Below, in pieces: positions 54,344 through 63,883 of a stretch of 64,000 bases of DNA. The DNA comes from Myceligenerans pegani (lineage in GTDB: Bacteria > Actinomycetota > Actinomycetes > Actinomycetales > Cellulomonadaceae), in contig NZ_JADBGR010000046.1 in assembly GCF_014892515.1 (NCBI RefSeq), positions 62,001-126,000 on the forward strand. The letters run 5' to 3'. Made by a program: the position numbers and the translations under genes. The notes under the pieces are model-generated. The model was not told the origin of the DNA. It ran no database searches and was given only the letters and a program-made list of their open reading frames with translations. The first letter of the stretch is position 1. Each line of letters begins with the position of its first letter.

Positions 54344-56539
54344 ATGGTCACCGCGATAATGGGCGCGATGACGCACACACCACCGGCCTCGCCGCAGAGC
54401 CCGACCGTCCTGAGGCGCGACGGCGTCGCCGTCGTTCTCGAGCACCCCGCCACCGGCCTGCCGTCCGTCCTGCACTGGGGCGCCGACCTCGGTCCGCTCC
54501 CGGCCGCCGACCTCGCCGCGCTCGACGCCGCGACCGACCCGCGGACCCCGCCCGCCCCGCTCGACGCCGGCCCGCGGGTCCCGCTGCTGCCGCAGGAGTC
54601 GGACGGCTGGTCGGGACGGCCGGGGATGGTCGCGCTGCGCGACGGCCGTCCCGTGTTCCCCCGCTGGACCGTGACCGGGCGCACGGGCGACGACGCCACG
54701 CTCCGGCTCACCGCGTCGTCGGACGGCCTCGAGCTCAGCTCCGTGATCGCCGTCGGGCACGGCGGCCTCGTGACGCTGCGGCACGCGCTCACGAACACGG
54801 GCGAGGGCACGGTGACGATCGACCACCTGGACACCGCCCTCCCCGTGCCCCGCGGCGCCGACCACCTGACCAGCTTCACCGGCCGCTGGGCACGGGAGAA
54901 GACGCCGGTCACGACGTCGATGCCGCCCGGGGCGTCCACCGTCACCAGCCGGCGCGGGCGCGGCGGCCACGACGCCCCGTGGGTCAGCATCGCGTCCGCG
55001 GGCGAGCCCCGGAACCGGACCGGTGAGTCGTGGGCGGTCCACCTGGGCTGGTCGGCCGACGTCGTGCACCGGACGGACCGGATGACGGACCACGAGACCC
55101 AGCTCGGCGCCGGCGAACTGCTCCGGCCCGGCGAGATCCGCCTCGCCCCCGGCGAGACGTACGAGGCGCCGGTCGCGTACTTCGCCTGGTCCGACAACGG
55201 TCTCGACGGGCTGTCCCGCCGCTTCCACACCTGGCTGCGGGCACGGGAGCAGCACCCGGCGACGGCACGGCCGCTCGTGCTGAACACCTGGGAGGCCGTC
55301 TACTTCGACCACGACCCGGAGCGTGTCGCGGAGCTGGCGCGGGCGGCGGCGGCCGTCGGCGTCGAACGGTTCGTGCTCGACGACGGCTGGTTCCACGACC
55401 GGCGGGACGACACCCGCGGGCTCGGTGACTGGGTGGTGGACCCGGCGGTGTGGCCCGAGGGCCTGCAGCCGCTCGCCGATCTCGTCCACGGGCTCGGCAT
55501 GCAGTTCGGGCTGTGGTTCGAGCCCGAGATGGTGAACCTCGACTCGGACCTCGCGCGGGAGCATCCGGAGTGGATCCTCGGGAACCCCGCGTCGGTCCCG
55601 TCGCCGGACGGGCTGTCGTTCCGGAACCAGTACGTCCTCGACCTCGCGCACCCCGGGGCGTGGGAGCACGTGCGGGGCCAGATGTCCGCGCTGATCGACG
55701 CGCTCGGCGTCGACTTCGTCAAGTGGGACCACAACCGGGACCTCGTGGAGGCGGTGCACGTCGAGGGGACGCCGGCCGGTGGCACGCCGCGACCCGGCAC
55801 GCACGCGCAGACGCTCGCCGCGTACCGCCTCGTCGACCGGCTGAAGGCGGACCACCCGGGCCTGGAGATCGAGTCCTGCTCGTCCGGCGGGGCCCGGACG
55901 GACCTGGGCATCCTCGCGCGGACCGACCGTGTCTGGGCCTCCGACTCGAACGACCCGGCCGAGCGCCAGGACATCCAGCGGTGGACCGAGCTGGTGCTGC
56001 CGCCGGAGCTGATCGGGGCGCACGTCGGGCCGTCGCCGGCGCACTCGTCAGGTCGGGCCACGGATCTCTCCTACCGCGTGGCGACCGCCCTGCAGGGGCA
56101 CGCCGGGTTCGAGTGGAACCTCCTGGAGTGCACACCCGAGGAGACCGAGGCCGTCACCGCCTACGCGGCCCTCTACAAGGAGCTGCGCGGGCTGCTGCAC
56201 TCGGGGACCGTGGTGCACGGCGACACCGCGGATCCCGCACTGCGCGTGCGGGGTGTCGTGGCGCCGGACGGGGCGGAGGCGGTGTTCACGGTGGCGACCG
56301 TCGGCTCCCTGGCGGACGCGCGGCCGGAGCGGGTCACGCTGCCGGGCCTCGACCCCGGCCGGCGCTACACGGTGCGGGTCCGTGACGAGGCCGGGCGGGC
56401 CAGGTGGTTCGGCGGGACGCCGCGGTGGCTCGGCAAGGACGCGGACGCCGTCCCCGGCGTGGTGCTCGACCGCGTCGGGCTGCAGATCCCGAACCTCTGG
56501 CCGATGCAGGCCCTGATCCTGCACCTGCGGGCGGTGTAG
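54344..56539 (+). CDS. GH36 alpha-galactosidase
   Basis: This 731-residue enzyme releases terminal alpha-galactose. The N-terminal beta-supersandwich covers about residues 15-310, and the TIM barrel starts near PLVLNTWEAVYFDHD. The catalytic nucleophile is in FVKWDHNRDL (Asp near 462) and the acid/base in VWASDSNDPAERQ (Asp near 534). GLWFEPEMVNLDSDL and SCSSGGARTDLGIL are also hallmarks. No signal peptide is seen, so it works inside the cell on raffinose- or galactomannan-type products. GGAG lies five bases before the ATG at 54344; a GATAAT seven bases before the ATG at 54368 leaves that as a possible leaderless alternative. Confidence 0.95.
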   Translation: MVTAIMGAMTHTPPASPQSPTVLRRDGVAVVLEHPATGLPSVLHWGADLGPLPAADLAALDAATDPRTPPAPLDAGPRVPLLPQESDGWSGRPGMVALRDGRPVFPRWTVTGRTGDDATLRLTASSDGLELSSVIAVGHGGLVTLRHALTNTGEGTVTIDHLDTALPVPRGADHLTSFTGRWAREKTPVTTSMPPGASTVTSRRGRGGHDAPWVSIASAGEPRNRTGESWAVHLGWSADVVHRTDRMTDHETQLGAGELLRPGEIRLAPGETYEAPVAYFAWSDNGLDGLSRRFHTWLRAREQHPATARPLVLNTWEAVYFDHDPERVAELARAAAAVGVERFVLDDGWFHDRRDDTRGLGDWVVDPAVWPEGLQPLADLVHGLGMQFGLWFEPEMVNLDSDLAREHPEWILGNPASVPSPDGLSFRNQYVLDLAHPGAWEHVRGQMSALIDALGVDFVKWDHNRDLVEAVHVEGTPAGGTPRPGTHAQTLAAYRLVDRLKADHPGLEIESCSSGGARTDLGILARTDRVWASDSNDPAERQDIQRWTELVLPPELIGAHVGPSPAHSSGRATDLSYRVATALQGHAGFEWNLLECTPEETEAVTAYAALYKELRGLLHSGTVVHGDTADPALRVRGVVAPDGAEAVFTVATVGSLADARPERVTLPGLDPGRRYTVRVRDEAGRARWFGGTPRWLGKDADAVPGVVLDRVGLQIPNLWPMQALILHLRAV

Positions 56540-56595
56540 GCGGCCCGTTGCCGACCACACCGACGAGAACGCCCGGGACGACGGAGCGCGTCCGG

Positions 56596-56601
56596 TAGCG
56601 T
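56596..56601 (+). promoter_or_regulatory. -10 element of the acyltransferase gene
   Basis: TAGCGT ends six bases before the GTG at 56608 and falls within the 68-base gap after the GH36 gene. Confidence 0.5.
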
Positions 56602-56607
56602 CCGGGT

Positions 56608-58611
56608 GTGGCCGATGTGACCACCGACCCCCGGACCGCCGGACCGCAGCCGGCGGCGGCCGGGGCACCCTCCGAGCCCCTCGCCGGTCCCCGCATCCGC
56701 GGGCTCGACGGCCTGCGCGCGCTCGCCGTGGCCGCCGTCGTCGGATATCACCTCGAGCCCGGGTGGGTTCCGGGCGGGTTCGTCGGCGTGGACATGTTCT
56801 TCGTCGTCAGCGGGTTCCTCATCACCACGCTGCTGCTGCGCGAGATCGGCGCCACGAGCTGGATCGACGTGCCCCGGTTCTGGACGCGGCGCGCGCGGCG
56901 GCTCCTGCCCGCACTGTTCCTGCTGCTGCTCGTGTCCGTCCCGGTGGCGCGGCTCGTCGAGCCGGACCTCACCGTAGGTATCGGACGCCAGGTGCTCGGC
57001 GCGACGACGTTCGGCACCAACTGGCTGGAGATCTCCGCGGGTTCGGACTACTTCGACGAGACCGCCCCGGAGCTCCTGCGCCCGCTGTGGTCCCTGGCCA
57101 TCGAGGAGCAGTTCTACCTGGTCTGGCCCGTGCTGCTGGTGGTGCTGCTGCTCACCGTGCCCTCGGGGCGGTGGCGGGTGCGCGTCGCCCTCGGCGCCGC
57201 CGTCGCGTCCGCCACCGCCATGGCGCTGCTGTACCCCGCGGGCGACGACCCCACCCGGGTCTACTACGGCACCGACACCCACGCGTTCGGCCTGCTGCTC
57301 GGCGCGGCCGTCACGCTGCGCTGGGCCCGGGCGCGACCGCTGCTGCACGGGCTCCGGGCGCACCTCCTGCCGGTACTCGCGCTCGGCGGCCTCGTCGCCC
57401 TGTGGGCCCTGCTGCGCAGCGACAGCGCGCTGACCTATCCGGGCGGGCTCCTGCTCGCGTCGCTGCTGACGCTGGTCCTCGTGCTGGGGTGCGTGTCGGG
57501 CGTGCGGTGGCTGACCTGGCTCCTGGAGCTGGCCCCGCTGCGCTGGGTCGGGGAACGGTCGTACGGGATCTACCTCTGGCACTGGCCGGTGCTGCTGGTG
57601 GTCGGGGCCGTGATGTCCGACGGCGGTCCGGGGGCTGCGGCAGGTTCCTGGGCGAGGTGGGCCGGTGACGGGGTGGTCGTGGCCGTGATGCTGGCCGTGT
57701 CCGCGCTGTCGTACCGGTTCGTGGAGATGCCGGTGCGGCGGCGCGGCTTCCGCGGCGCGTTCCGGGCCCTGTGGGCGCAGGTCACCGCACGCGTCCCGGA
57801 CGCACGGCCCTGGGCGGCGCGGGTCGCTGTCGGCGCCGTCGTGCTGGCCCTCGCGGGAACGACGACGGCGGTCGCCACCGCGCCGCGGCTCTCCGGCGCG
57901 GAGCAGGCGGTCGCGGCCGGGCTCGCCGCCCAGGAGGCCGCGGAGCGGGCCGCCGGGGGCACGAAGGATTCAGGCGATCCGGGCGGAGGCAGCGCGGGCG
58001 ACCGCGACACAACGGGCGCCGAGCGGTCCGGTGACGGATCCGGTACCGGGCCGGGAGCCGGCTCCCGCGGGGGTGCCGGTGACGACGCCGGCCCGCTGCC
58101 GCCGGGCGGGGGCCAGGGGGAACGCATCTCGGGGTTCGGGGACTCGGTGCTGGCGGCCGCCGTGCCGGCCGTGCTCGGGCAGTGGCCGCGGGCCGACATC
58201 GACGCCGAGCCGATCCGCCAGTGGCGAGATGCTCCCCGACTCGTCCGGCGTGCCGCCGAACGGGGGGCGCTGCGCGACGTCGTCGTGCTCAACTTCGGCA
58301 CCAACGCCGGGTTCCAGGGCGAAGGGTCCGTCGAGGCGGCCGAGCGCACGCTCGATCTCATCGGACCGGAGCGGCTCGTGGTCCTGGTGAACACGGTGGG
58401 CATCTCGTACTGGGTGCCGGACGCGAACGCCCGCCTCGAGGAGATCGCGGCGGGCCGGGACAACGTCGTGGTCATGGACTGGAACGCCGTGTGCGCGAAG
58501 CGGCCCGAGCTGCTGCACGCCGACGCGACCCACCCGAACATGGAGGGCATCGCGGTCTACGCCACCGAACTCCAGAAGTCCTTCGACGAGCTGGAGAAGC
58601 GCTCGGCCTGA
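56608..58611 (+). CDS. OafA/YrhL-type membrane acyltransferase fused to an SGNH domain
   Basis: This 667-residue envelope protein joins an acyltransferase-3 membrane domain (about residues 28-390) to a periplasmic-side SGNH hydrolase-like domain (about 500-665). The first part begins RIRGLDGLRALAVAAVVGYH, with the acyltransfer His, and continues GGFVGVDMFFVVSGFLITTLL and RSYGIYLWHWPVLL. The SGNH part has GFGDSV (block I), LNFGTNAGF (block III) and the DATHPN block with catalytic Asp and His. A Gly/Ala/acidic linker of about 65 residues connects them. Such proteins O-acylate cell-wall or capsule sugars, and the substrate is not predictable. It begins with GTG and seems leaderless. Confidence 0.9.
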   Translation: MADVTTDPRTAGPQPAAAGAPSEPLAGPRIRGLDGLRALAVAAVVGYHLEPGWVPGGFVGVDMFFVVSGFLITTLLLREIGATSWIDVPRFWTRRARRLLPALFLLLLVSVPVARLVEPDLTVGIGRQVLGATTFGTNWLEISAGSDYFDETAPELLRPLWSLAIEEQFYLVWPVLLVVLLLTVPSGRWRVRVALGAAVASATAMALLYPAGDDPTRVYYGTDTHAFGLLLGAAVTLRWARARPLLHGLRAHLLPVLALGGLVALWALLRSDSALTYPGGLLLASLLTLVLVLGCVSGVRWLTWLLELAPLRWVGERSYGIYLWHWPVLLVVGAVMSDGGPGAAAGSWARWAGDGVVVAVMLAVSALSYRFVEMPVRRRGFRGAFRALWAQVTARVPDARPWAARVAVGAVVLALAGTTTAVATAPRLSGAEQAVAAGLAAQEAAERAAGGTKDSGDPGGGSAGDRDTTGAERSGDGSGTGPGAGSRGGAGDDAGPLPPGGGQGERISGFGDSVLAAAVPAVLGQWPRADIDAEPIRQWRDAPRLVRRAAERGALRDVVVLNFGTNAGFQGEGSVEAAERTLDLIGPERLVVLVNTVGISYWVPDANARLEEIAAGRDNVVVMDWNAVCAKRPELLHADATHPNMEGIAVYATELQKSFDELEKRSA

Positions 58612-58687
58612 CATCGGACGTTCCACGGTGCGCGGGTGCGAGGCCGACGCGGCGGCTGGGCCGTCCGCGTCGGGCAGGATGTCCCCC

Positions 58688-59110
58688 ATGGACCTGCGCA
58701 TCGGCTGCTATGCCGTGATCACCGACGACGCGGGACGGATGCTCCTGCCGCACTGGAACGAGGGGAACAGGTCCGGCTGGACGATGCCCGGCGGCGGGAT
58801 GGAACCCGGGGAGCACCCGGCCGACGCCGTCGTGCGCGAGGTGTTCGAGGAGACCGGCTACCACGTGGAACTCGGCGAGCTGCTCGGGGTGGACAACATC
58901 GTCATCCCCGCCGAGGACCGCATCGCGCCGGGCGCCGGCCCGATACAGGGCGTCCGGCTGGTCTGGCGGGCCCGGATCACCGGCGGGGAACTCACCGTGG
59001 AACGGGACGGCACCACCGACGACGTCGCCTGGCACGCCCAGGAGACGGTCGACGTCCTCGACCGGGTCGAGCTGGTCGACGTCGCGCGCCGCTGGGCGGG
59101 CCTCATCTGA
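58688..59110 (+). CDS. Nudix hydrolase
   Basis: This 140-residue protein carries a complete Nudix box at residues 36-59: GGGMEPGEHP, then DAVVREVFEETGY, matching GX5EX7REUXEEXGU. It should hydrolyse a nucleoside diphosphate linked to another group. The N-terminal strand reads IGCYAVITDDAGRMLLPHW and the C-terminal half LVWRARITGGELTVERDGTTDD. The ATG at 58688 is chosen; 58679 is an in-frame alternative. It converges with pcrA. Exact substrate unknown, with no sign of a nearby pathway. Confidence 0.9.
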   Translation: MDLRIGCYAVITDDAGRMLLPHWNEGNRSGWTMPGGGMEPGEHPADAVVREVFEETGYHVELGELLGVDNIVIPAEDRIAPGAGPIQGVRLVWRARITGGELTVERDGTTDDVAWHAQETVDVLDRVELVDVARRWAGLI

Positions 59111-59129
59111 CGGCCGAAGGGCTCGGCCG
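59111..59129. terminator. Short hairpin between the Nudix gene and pcrA
   Basis: CGGCCGA and TCGGCCG form a 7-bp stem around five bases at the end of two convergent genes. It begins directly after the Nudix stop codon. The stem is short, so termination may be partial. Confidence 0.5.
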
Positions 59130-59134
59130 CCCGG

Positions 59135-61789
59135 TCAGAGCTTGGTGACCTTCGTGTACTTGAGGGCGATGCGCTTGGCGCCGTTGCTGCCGAAGTCGAT
59201 CTTGACCACGTCGTTCTTCTCGACGCCGACCACCGTGCCGAGGCCATAGGTGTCGTGGGTGACCTTGTCGCCCACGTCCAGGGCGGGGACGGACTTCTGG
59301 ATGTTGACCGAGCCGAACTTCGAGCCGTTGCCCGACGACGTCCCGGACCCGCCGCGGCCGCCCGCCGGGCTGCCCGCGCGGGAGCGTGAGCCGCTCCACG
59401 AGGTGTCCACCCGGGACCCGGAGCCCCCACCGGCCCGGCCGCTGCCCGAGCCGTAGCCGCCCGAGCTCCAGCCGCCGTACCCGCCGCGGATCGCCTGGGT
59501 CGAGGACTCACGCCGCTTCCAGTCCCAGAGCTCCTCCGGGATCTCCTCCAGGAAGCGGCTGGGCGGGAACTCGTTGGACATGCCGAACGCCGCCCGGACG
59601 GCCGATCGCGAGATGTACAGCCGCTCGCGCGCCCGCGTGATGCCCACGTAGGCGAGCCGGCGTTCCTCGGCCAGCTCGACGTCGTCGTTCATGGAGCGCA
59701 TGTGCGGGAACGTGCCGTCCTCCATGCCCGTGAGGAACACGACGGGGAACTCCAGGCCCTTCGCGGTGTGCAAGGTCATCAGGGTGACGACGCCGCGGTC
59801 GGCCGACTCGTCCTTGGCCTCCTCGGCGGCGCCGTCGGCGACGTCCTCGTCGGGGATCTGGTCGGCGTCCGCGACCAGCGAGACGCGCTCGAGGAAGTCC
59901 GCGAGATCGCCCTCGGGTTCGAGCTCGCCGAACTCCGTCGCCACCGCGTGCAGCTCCGCCAGGTTCTCCACGCGCGAGGCGTCCTGCGGGTCCTCCGACG
60001 CCCGGAGCTCCGCCAGGTAGCCGGTGCGGTCCAGCACGGCCGACAGGATCTCGGCCGGCCCGGCGCCGTCGTCGACCAGCTCGCGCAGGCCGGTCATCAG
60101 CTCGGCAAACGCGCGCAGCGGCTTGAGGGACCGGGTCGTCATGCCCGGGATCTCCTCGACCCGGTCCAGCGCCGCGCCGAACGAGACGCGCTCGCGCTCC
60201 GCGAAGTCCGCGACGAGCGACTCGGCGCGGGCGCCCAGCCCGCGCTTGGGGACGTTGACGATGCGGCGCAGGTTCACGTCGTCGTCCACGTTGGCCAGCG
60301 CGCGCAGGTACGCGACGGCGTCCTTGACCTCCTTGCGCTCGTAGAAGCGCGTGCCGCCCACCACCTTGTACGGCAGGCCGACCCGGATCAGCACCTCCTC
60401 CAGGGCGCGCGACTGCGCGTTGGTGCGGTAGAAGATCGCGACGTCGCCCGGGCGCACGCCCTCCTCGTCGCCGAGCCGGTCGATCTCGTCGGCGACGTAG
60501 CGTGCCTCGGCGTGCTCGTCGTCGGCGACGTAGCCGGTGATCTTGGCGCCCGCCCCGGCGTCCGTCCACAGCCGCTTCTCCTTGCGGCCGGCGTTGCGGG
60601 AGATGACGGCGTTCGCCGCGCTGAGGATGTTCTGGGTGGAGCGGTAGTTCTGCTCCAGCAGGAGCGTGGTCGCGTCCGGGTAGTCGGCCTCGAACTCCTC
60701 GATGTTGCGGATGGTGGCGCCACGGAACGCGTAGATCGACTGGTCGGCGTCGCCGACGACGGTGAGCTCGGCCGGGTCCAGGGCACCCTCCGGGCCGGCC
60801 CCGTCCTCCTGCACCCCCGCCAGCTCGCGTACCAGCACGTACTGCGCGTGGTTCGTGTCCTGGTACTCGTCCACGAGGATGTGCCGGAACCGGCGGCGAT
60901 AGTGCTCGGCGACGTTCGGGAACGCCTGGAGCAGGTTCACCGTGGTCATGATGATGTCGTCGAAGTCCAGGGCGTGCGCCTGGGACAGGCGCTGCTGGTA
61001 GCGGGTGTAGACCTCGGCGAGCACCTGGTCGAACCGCTGCTTGTCCCGCGCCGCGGCCCAGCCGACCCCGGCGGGGGCGTCCTCCTCGGAGCCGGCCCGC
61101 CGCGCATAGGTGTCCGGGTCGATCAGCTCGTTCTTCAGGTCGCTGATCCGGTTGGCGAGCGAGCGCGCCGGGTACTTCTTCAGATCCAGGTTCTGCTCGC
61201 GCGCCACCAGCTCGATGAGGCGGCGGCTGTCGGCGGCGTCGTAGATCGAGAACGACGACTTGAGCCCGAGGGTCTTGGCCTCACGCCGCAGGATGCGCAC
61301 GCACGCGCTGTGGAACGTGGAGACCCACATCCGGCCCGCGGCCGGGCCCACCAGCCCTTCGACCCGCTCGCGCATCTCGGCGGCGGCCTTGTTGGTGAAG
61401 GTGATCGCCAGGATCTCCCCGGCCCGGGCGCGGCCCGTGGCCAGGAGGTAGGCGATGCGGTGGGTGAGCACGCGGGTCTTGCCCGAGCCGGCTCCGGCCA
61501 CGATGAGCAGCTGCCCGCCCTCGTGCACGACGGCGGCCCGCTGCTGCGGGTTCAGCCCGTCCAGCAGTTCGTCCGGGTCGAGGTGCGCGTAGGCCCCCTT
61601 GGCTCGCGGCGTCTCCGCCTCGTGCGGCAGCCCCGCCAGCCACTCGGGCTCCGCCGGAACCGTCGAGTCGCCCGCACCGTCGTCGTCCCATCGGGGCGCC
61701 ACGCTCGGCAGGCGCGACGTGTCGCCCGGTTCGGCCTCGGAGCCACCGGGAAAGCCGGGAAGATGCAGGGAGTCGAAGAGGGAGGTCAT
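59135..61789 (-). CDS. pcrA: UvrD/PcrA-type DNA helicase
   Basis: This 884-residue superfamily-1 helicase unwinds DNA 3' to 5' in repair and in resolving replication-transcription conflicts. The N-terminus of about 75 residues is variable. Motif I is IVAGAGSGKTRVLTHR near residue 94; motif Ia is ITFTNKAAAEMRERV; motif II is ILVDEYQDTNHAQY; motif III is VVGDADQSIYAFRGA; motif IV LEQNYRSTQNIL; motif V TLHTAKGLEFPVVFL; motif VI YVGITRARERLYI. A Gly/Ser-rich linker leads to a C-terminal Tudor-like domain, with GDKVTHDTYGLGTVVG, which in relatives binds RNA polymerase. The ATG at 61789 gives the family start. Confidence 0.97.
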   Translation of the reverse strand: MTSLFDSLHLPGFPGGSEAEPGDTSRLPSVAPRWDDDGAGDSTVPAEPEWLAGLPHEAETPRAKGAYAHLDPDELLDGLNPQQRAAVVHEGGQLLIVAGAGSGKTRVLTHRIAYLLATGRARAGEILAITFTNKAAAEMRERVEGLVGPAAGRMWVSTFHSACVRILRREAKTLGLKSSFSIYDAADSRRLIELVAREQNLDLKKYPARSLANRISDLKNELIDPDTYARRAGSEEDAPAGVGWAAARDKQRFDQVLAEVYTRYQQRLSQAHALDFDDIIMTTVNLLQAFPNVAEHYRRRFRHILVDEYQDTNHAQYVLVRELAGVQEDGAGPEGALDPAELTVVGDADQSIYAFRGATIRNIEEFEADYPDATTLLLEQNYRSTQNILSAANAVISRNAGRKEKRLWTDAGAGAKITGYVADDEHAEARYVADEIDRLGDEEGVRPGDVAIFYRTNAQSRALEEVLIRVGLPYKVVGGTRFYERKEVKDAVAYLRALANVDDDVNLRRIVNVPKRGLGARAESLVADFAERERVSFGAALDRVEEIPGMTTRSLKPLRAFAELMTGLRELVDDGAGPAEILSAVLDRTGYLAELRASEDPQDASRVENLAELHAVATEFGELEPEGDLADFLERVSLVADADQIPDEDVADGAAEEAKDESADRGVVTLMTLHTAKGLEFPVVFLTGMEDGTFPHMRSMNDDVELAEERRLAYVGITRARERLYISRSAVRAAFGMSNEFPPSRFLEEIPEELWDWKRRESSTQAIRGGYGGWSSGGYGSGSGRAGGGSGSRVDTSWSGSRSRAGSPAGGRGGSGTSSGNGSKFGSVNIQKSVPALDVGDKVTHDTYGLGTVVGVEKNDVVKIDFGSNGAKRIALKYTKVTKL

Positions 61790-61833
61790 CGGGAGCAAGC
61801 CTATGCGGGGTGACCGACATCGACGACGTGCGT

Positions 61834-63192
61834 TCAGTTCTCGTAGCTGAGCGTGCCCAGGAACTGGCGCACGAGTTCGATCCCCTCGTCCCCGCCGGGG
61901 AAGTCGAGAGTGACCTTCGCGTGGTTCCCGTTGCCCTCCTGGTGCAGGTGGATCTCGACGAAGAGGGAGCCCGGGCCCTCCTCCCCCGGGGCCGCCGACT
62001 CCTCGATGACCTGCACCACGGCGTAGTCCGCCCCGGGTACCTCGATCTCACTCGTGCCTTCCCGGCTCAGATCCACCACGCCCGGCCAGAAGTTCGCCCC
62101 GGGGTCACCCGACTCGACGTACCCGCTCCACCTGGCGACGGGGTCGGCCTCCGGAGCCACCGTGACGGTCTCGTCCGACACCACCTCCACCAGTTCCCCG
62201 AACATGCCGTCGTCCCGCGGCGCCGCCCTCCAGCGCTCCGGGTACGCGTACGAGAGCCCGCCGGTCGTCGCCCTGGTCCAGCCGGCCGGAACGGCGTGCT
62301 CGACCGGGCCGAGCTCGTGGTACTCGAACATCGGCTCGTACCAGTCCGGTTCCCCGTAGTCGTTCAGCCAGAGGTTCCCGAGGAAGTCGCGCAGCATCGC
62401 GTCGCCGGCGTCGTCCGCCGGGAACCGGGTCTCGATGATCCAGCCCTCACCCCCACTGCGGATGCGGGTCTTGACAGGCCTCACCTCGGTCTCGGCCCCG
62501 TTGCGTTCCTCGGTCACCACCTTGAACGGCTCGATCACGACGAGATCGGCACCCTCGATCTCGAGCGTCATCGCCCCGGAGTCCCGGTCCGGGGCGGACC
62601 AGCCGGAGGCGTCCGGCACGTTGCGGAGCTCGATGTCGGTCACGACGTCGTCGACGGTCAGGTCGAGCGTCTCGCCGAGGCGCTCGTTCGCGAGCTCGCT
62701 GTCAGGTGACGCCCAGCCGATCCGGCCACCGGCCGCCACGTCCCCGACCGACGTCCAGCCCCCCGCGGGAACCTCGTACCAGAGCCCTCCGAGAATGTAC
62801 GGTGCCGCCCCGTCGTCGGTCACTCCGTGCACCACGCCCGGCATCACGGGCAGTTCGCCGCCGCCGGTCCGGACGTACCGCACGGGTTCGTGCTCAGCAG
62901 GCCCGTCGTCGTCGGACGGCGGCACGCTCGGCGACGGCTCGGCCTGCACGCTGTCCGACGTCGCCGGCATCGGCTCCTGCCGGTTCGCGTACACGGTGCC
63001 GACCGCACCCATGGCTCCGCTCATCGCGACCAGCACCGCGAGACACGCGGCCACCGTCAGGACGACCCGGCGCCGCTTCTCACGGCGGATCGCGGAACCC
63101 GCCATCGCGCCGCCGTCGACCACAGGCGTCAGGTCACCGGCCATGCGGGCCAGGTACTGCGCGAACGGGTCCTTCTCCTCCGGAGCGTTCAT
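61834..63192 (-). CDS. Single-pass membrane protein with a duplicated outer domain, coupled to a sigma factor gene
   Basis: This 452-residue protein has a cytoplasmic N-terminus of about 40 residues, one transmembrane helix (VVLTVAACLAVLVAMSGAMGAV), an acidic/Pro linker and two related outer domains. Domain A (about 140-280) has TLEIEGADLVVIEPFKV and RFPADDAGDAMLRDFLGNL. Domain B (about 300-450) has SEIEVPGADYAVVQVIEE and DFPGGDEGIELVRQFLGTL. The N-terminus carries no zinc-binding HxxxCxxC motif typical of classic anti-sigma factors. The start codon overlaps the sigma gene stop as TGATG, so it is translationally coupled and is a candidate membrane partner of that sigma factor. Confidence 0.8.
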   Translation of the reverse strand: MNAPEEKDPFAQYLARMAGDLTPVVDGGAMAGSAIRREKRRRVVLTVAACLAVLVAMSGAMGAVGTVYANRQEPMPATSDSVQAEPSPSVPPSDDDGPAEHEPVRYVRTGGGELPVMPGVVHGVTDDGAAPYILGGLWYEVPAGGWTSVGDVAAGGRIGWASPDSELANERLGETLDLTVDDVVTDIELRNVPDASGWSAPDRDSGAMTLEIEGADLVVIEPFKVVTEERNGAETEVRPVKTRIRSGGEGWIIETRFPADDAGDAMLRDFLGNLWLNDYGEPDWYEPMFEYHELGPVEHAVPAGWTRATTGGLSYAYPERWRAAPRDDGMFGELVEVVSDETVTVAPEADPVARWSGYVESGDPGANFWPGVVDLSREGTSEIEVPGADYAVVQVIEESAAPGEEGPGSLFVEIHLHQEGNGNHAKVTLDFPGGDEGIELVRQFLGTLSYEN

Positions 63193-63776
63193 CACCGGCC
63201 CTCCTCACGGCTGGTTCCGAATCCGTCGGCGCCCAGCTCCGCCCGCAGGAGCGCCAGGGCGCGGGACGCGGTCGACTTCACCGTCCCCGCCGAGACGCCG
63301 AGCGTCTCCGCGGTCTCCGCCTCGGAGCGGTCGAGCAGGTAACGCAGCACGACGACGCGACGCTGCTTGGCGGTGAGCTTCGCCAGCGCCCGCACGAGGC
63401 GATCCCGCTCGGCGATCGCGGTGTCCGACGCCTCGGTCGCCTCCGCGGTGCGCCACACCATGGCGTCGTCCTCGGTGGGGATCTCCTTGCGGTTGCGCCG
63501 CCAGGTGTCGATCCGCGCCGTGGCGACCACGCGTCGGGCGTAGGCGTACGGGTCGCCGTCGGCGAGCTTGTTCCAGTGCCGGAACGTGCGCTCCAGGGCG
63601 GTCTGGGCCAGGTCGTGGGCACGGTGCGCGTCGCCGCACAGGAAGTAGGCCATGCGCACCAGATCCGGGGTCCTGGCCTGGGCGAACGCGGTGAACGCCA
63701 CCTCACGGGTCCGATCGCCCGCCACCACGACCGGCAGGCTGCCCGTGATGGCGTCGGCGCTCGTGGCGGACGTCAT
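63192..63776 (-). CDS. ECF sigma factor, SigE family
   Basis: This 194-residue protein has ECF sigma-70 regions 2 and 4. Region 2 spans about residues 30-100 with LVRMAYFLCGDAHRAHDLAQTAL and NKLADGDPYAYARRVVATARID split across the core-binding and -10 reading helices. Region 4 spans about residues 130-180 with LTAKQRRVVVLRYLLDRSEAETAETLGVSAGTVKS. This fits the SigE-like (TIGR02983-type) group, which often stands beside a single-pass membrane protein. GGGAGG lies 8 bases before the ATG at 63776. It is the first gene of a two-gene unit. The trigger is unknown. Confidence 0.88.
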   Translation of the reverse strand: MTSATSADAITGSLPVVVAGDRTREVAFTAFAQARTPDLVRMAYFLCGDAHRAHDLAQTALERTFRHWNKLADGDPYAYARRVVATARIDTWRRNRKEIPTEDDAMVWRTAEATEASDTAIAERDRLVRALAKLTAKQRRVVVLRYLLDRSEAETAETLGVSAGTVKSTASRALALLRAELGADGFGTSREEGR

Positions 63777-63883
63777 CCGCCCACCTCCCCGCATCGGCCG
63801 GCCGGCACGAGGCCGGTCTGTCGAAGACTCATGCTGCCCCAACGCAGCAGACCCCGCGGGGGTTGTCTCGTGGCGTAGGCATT

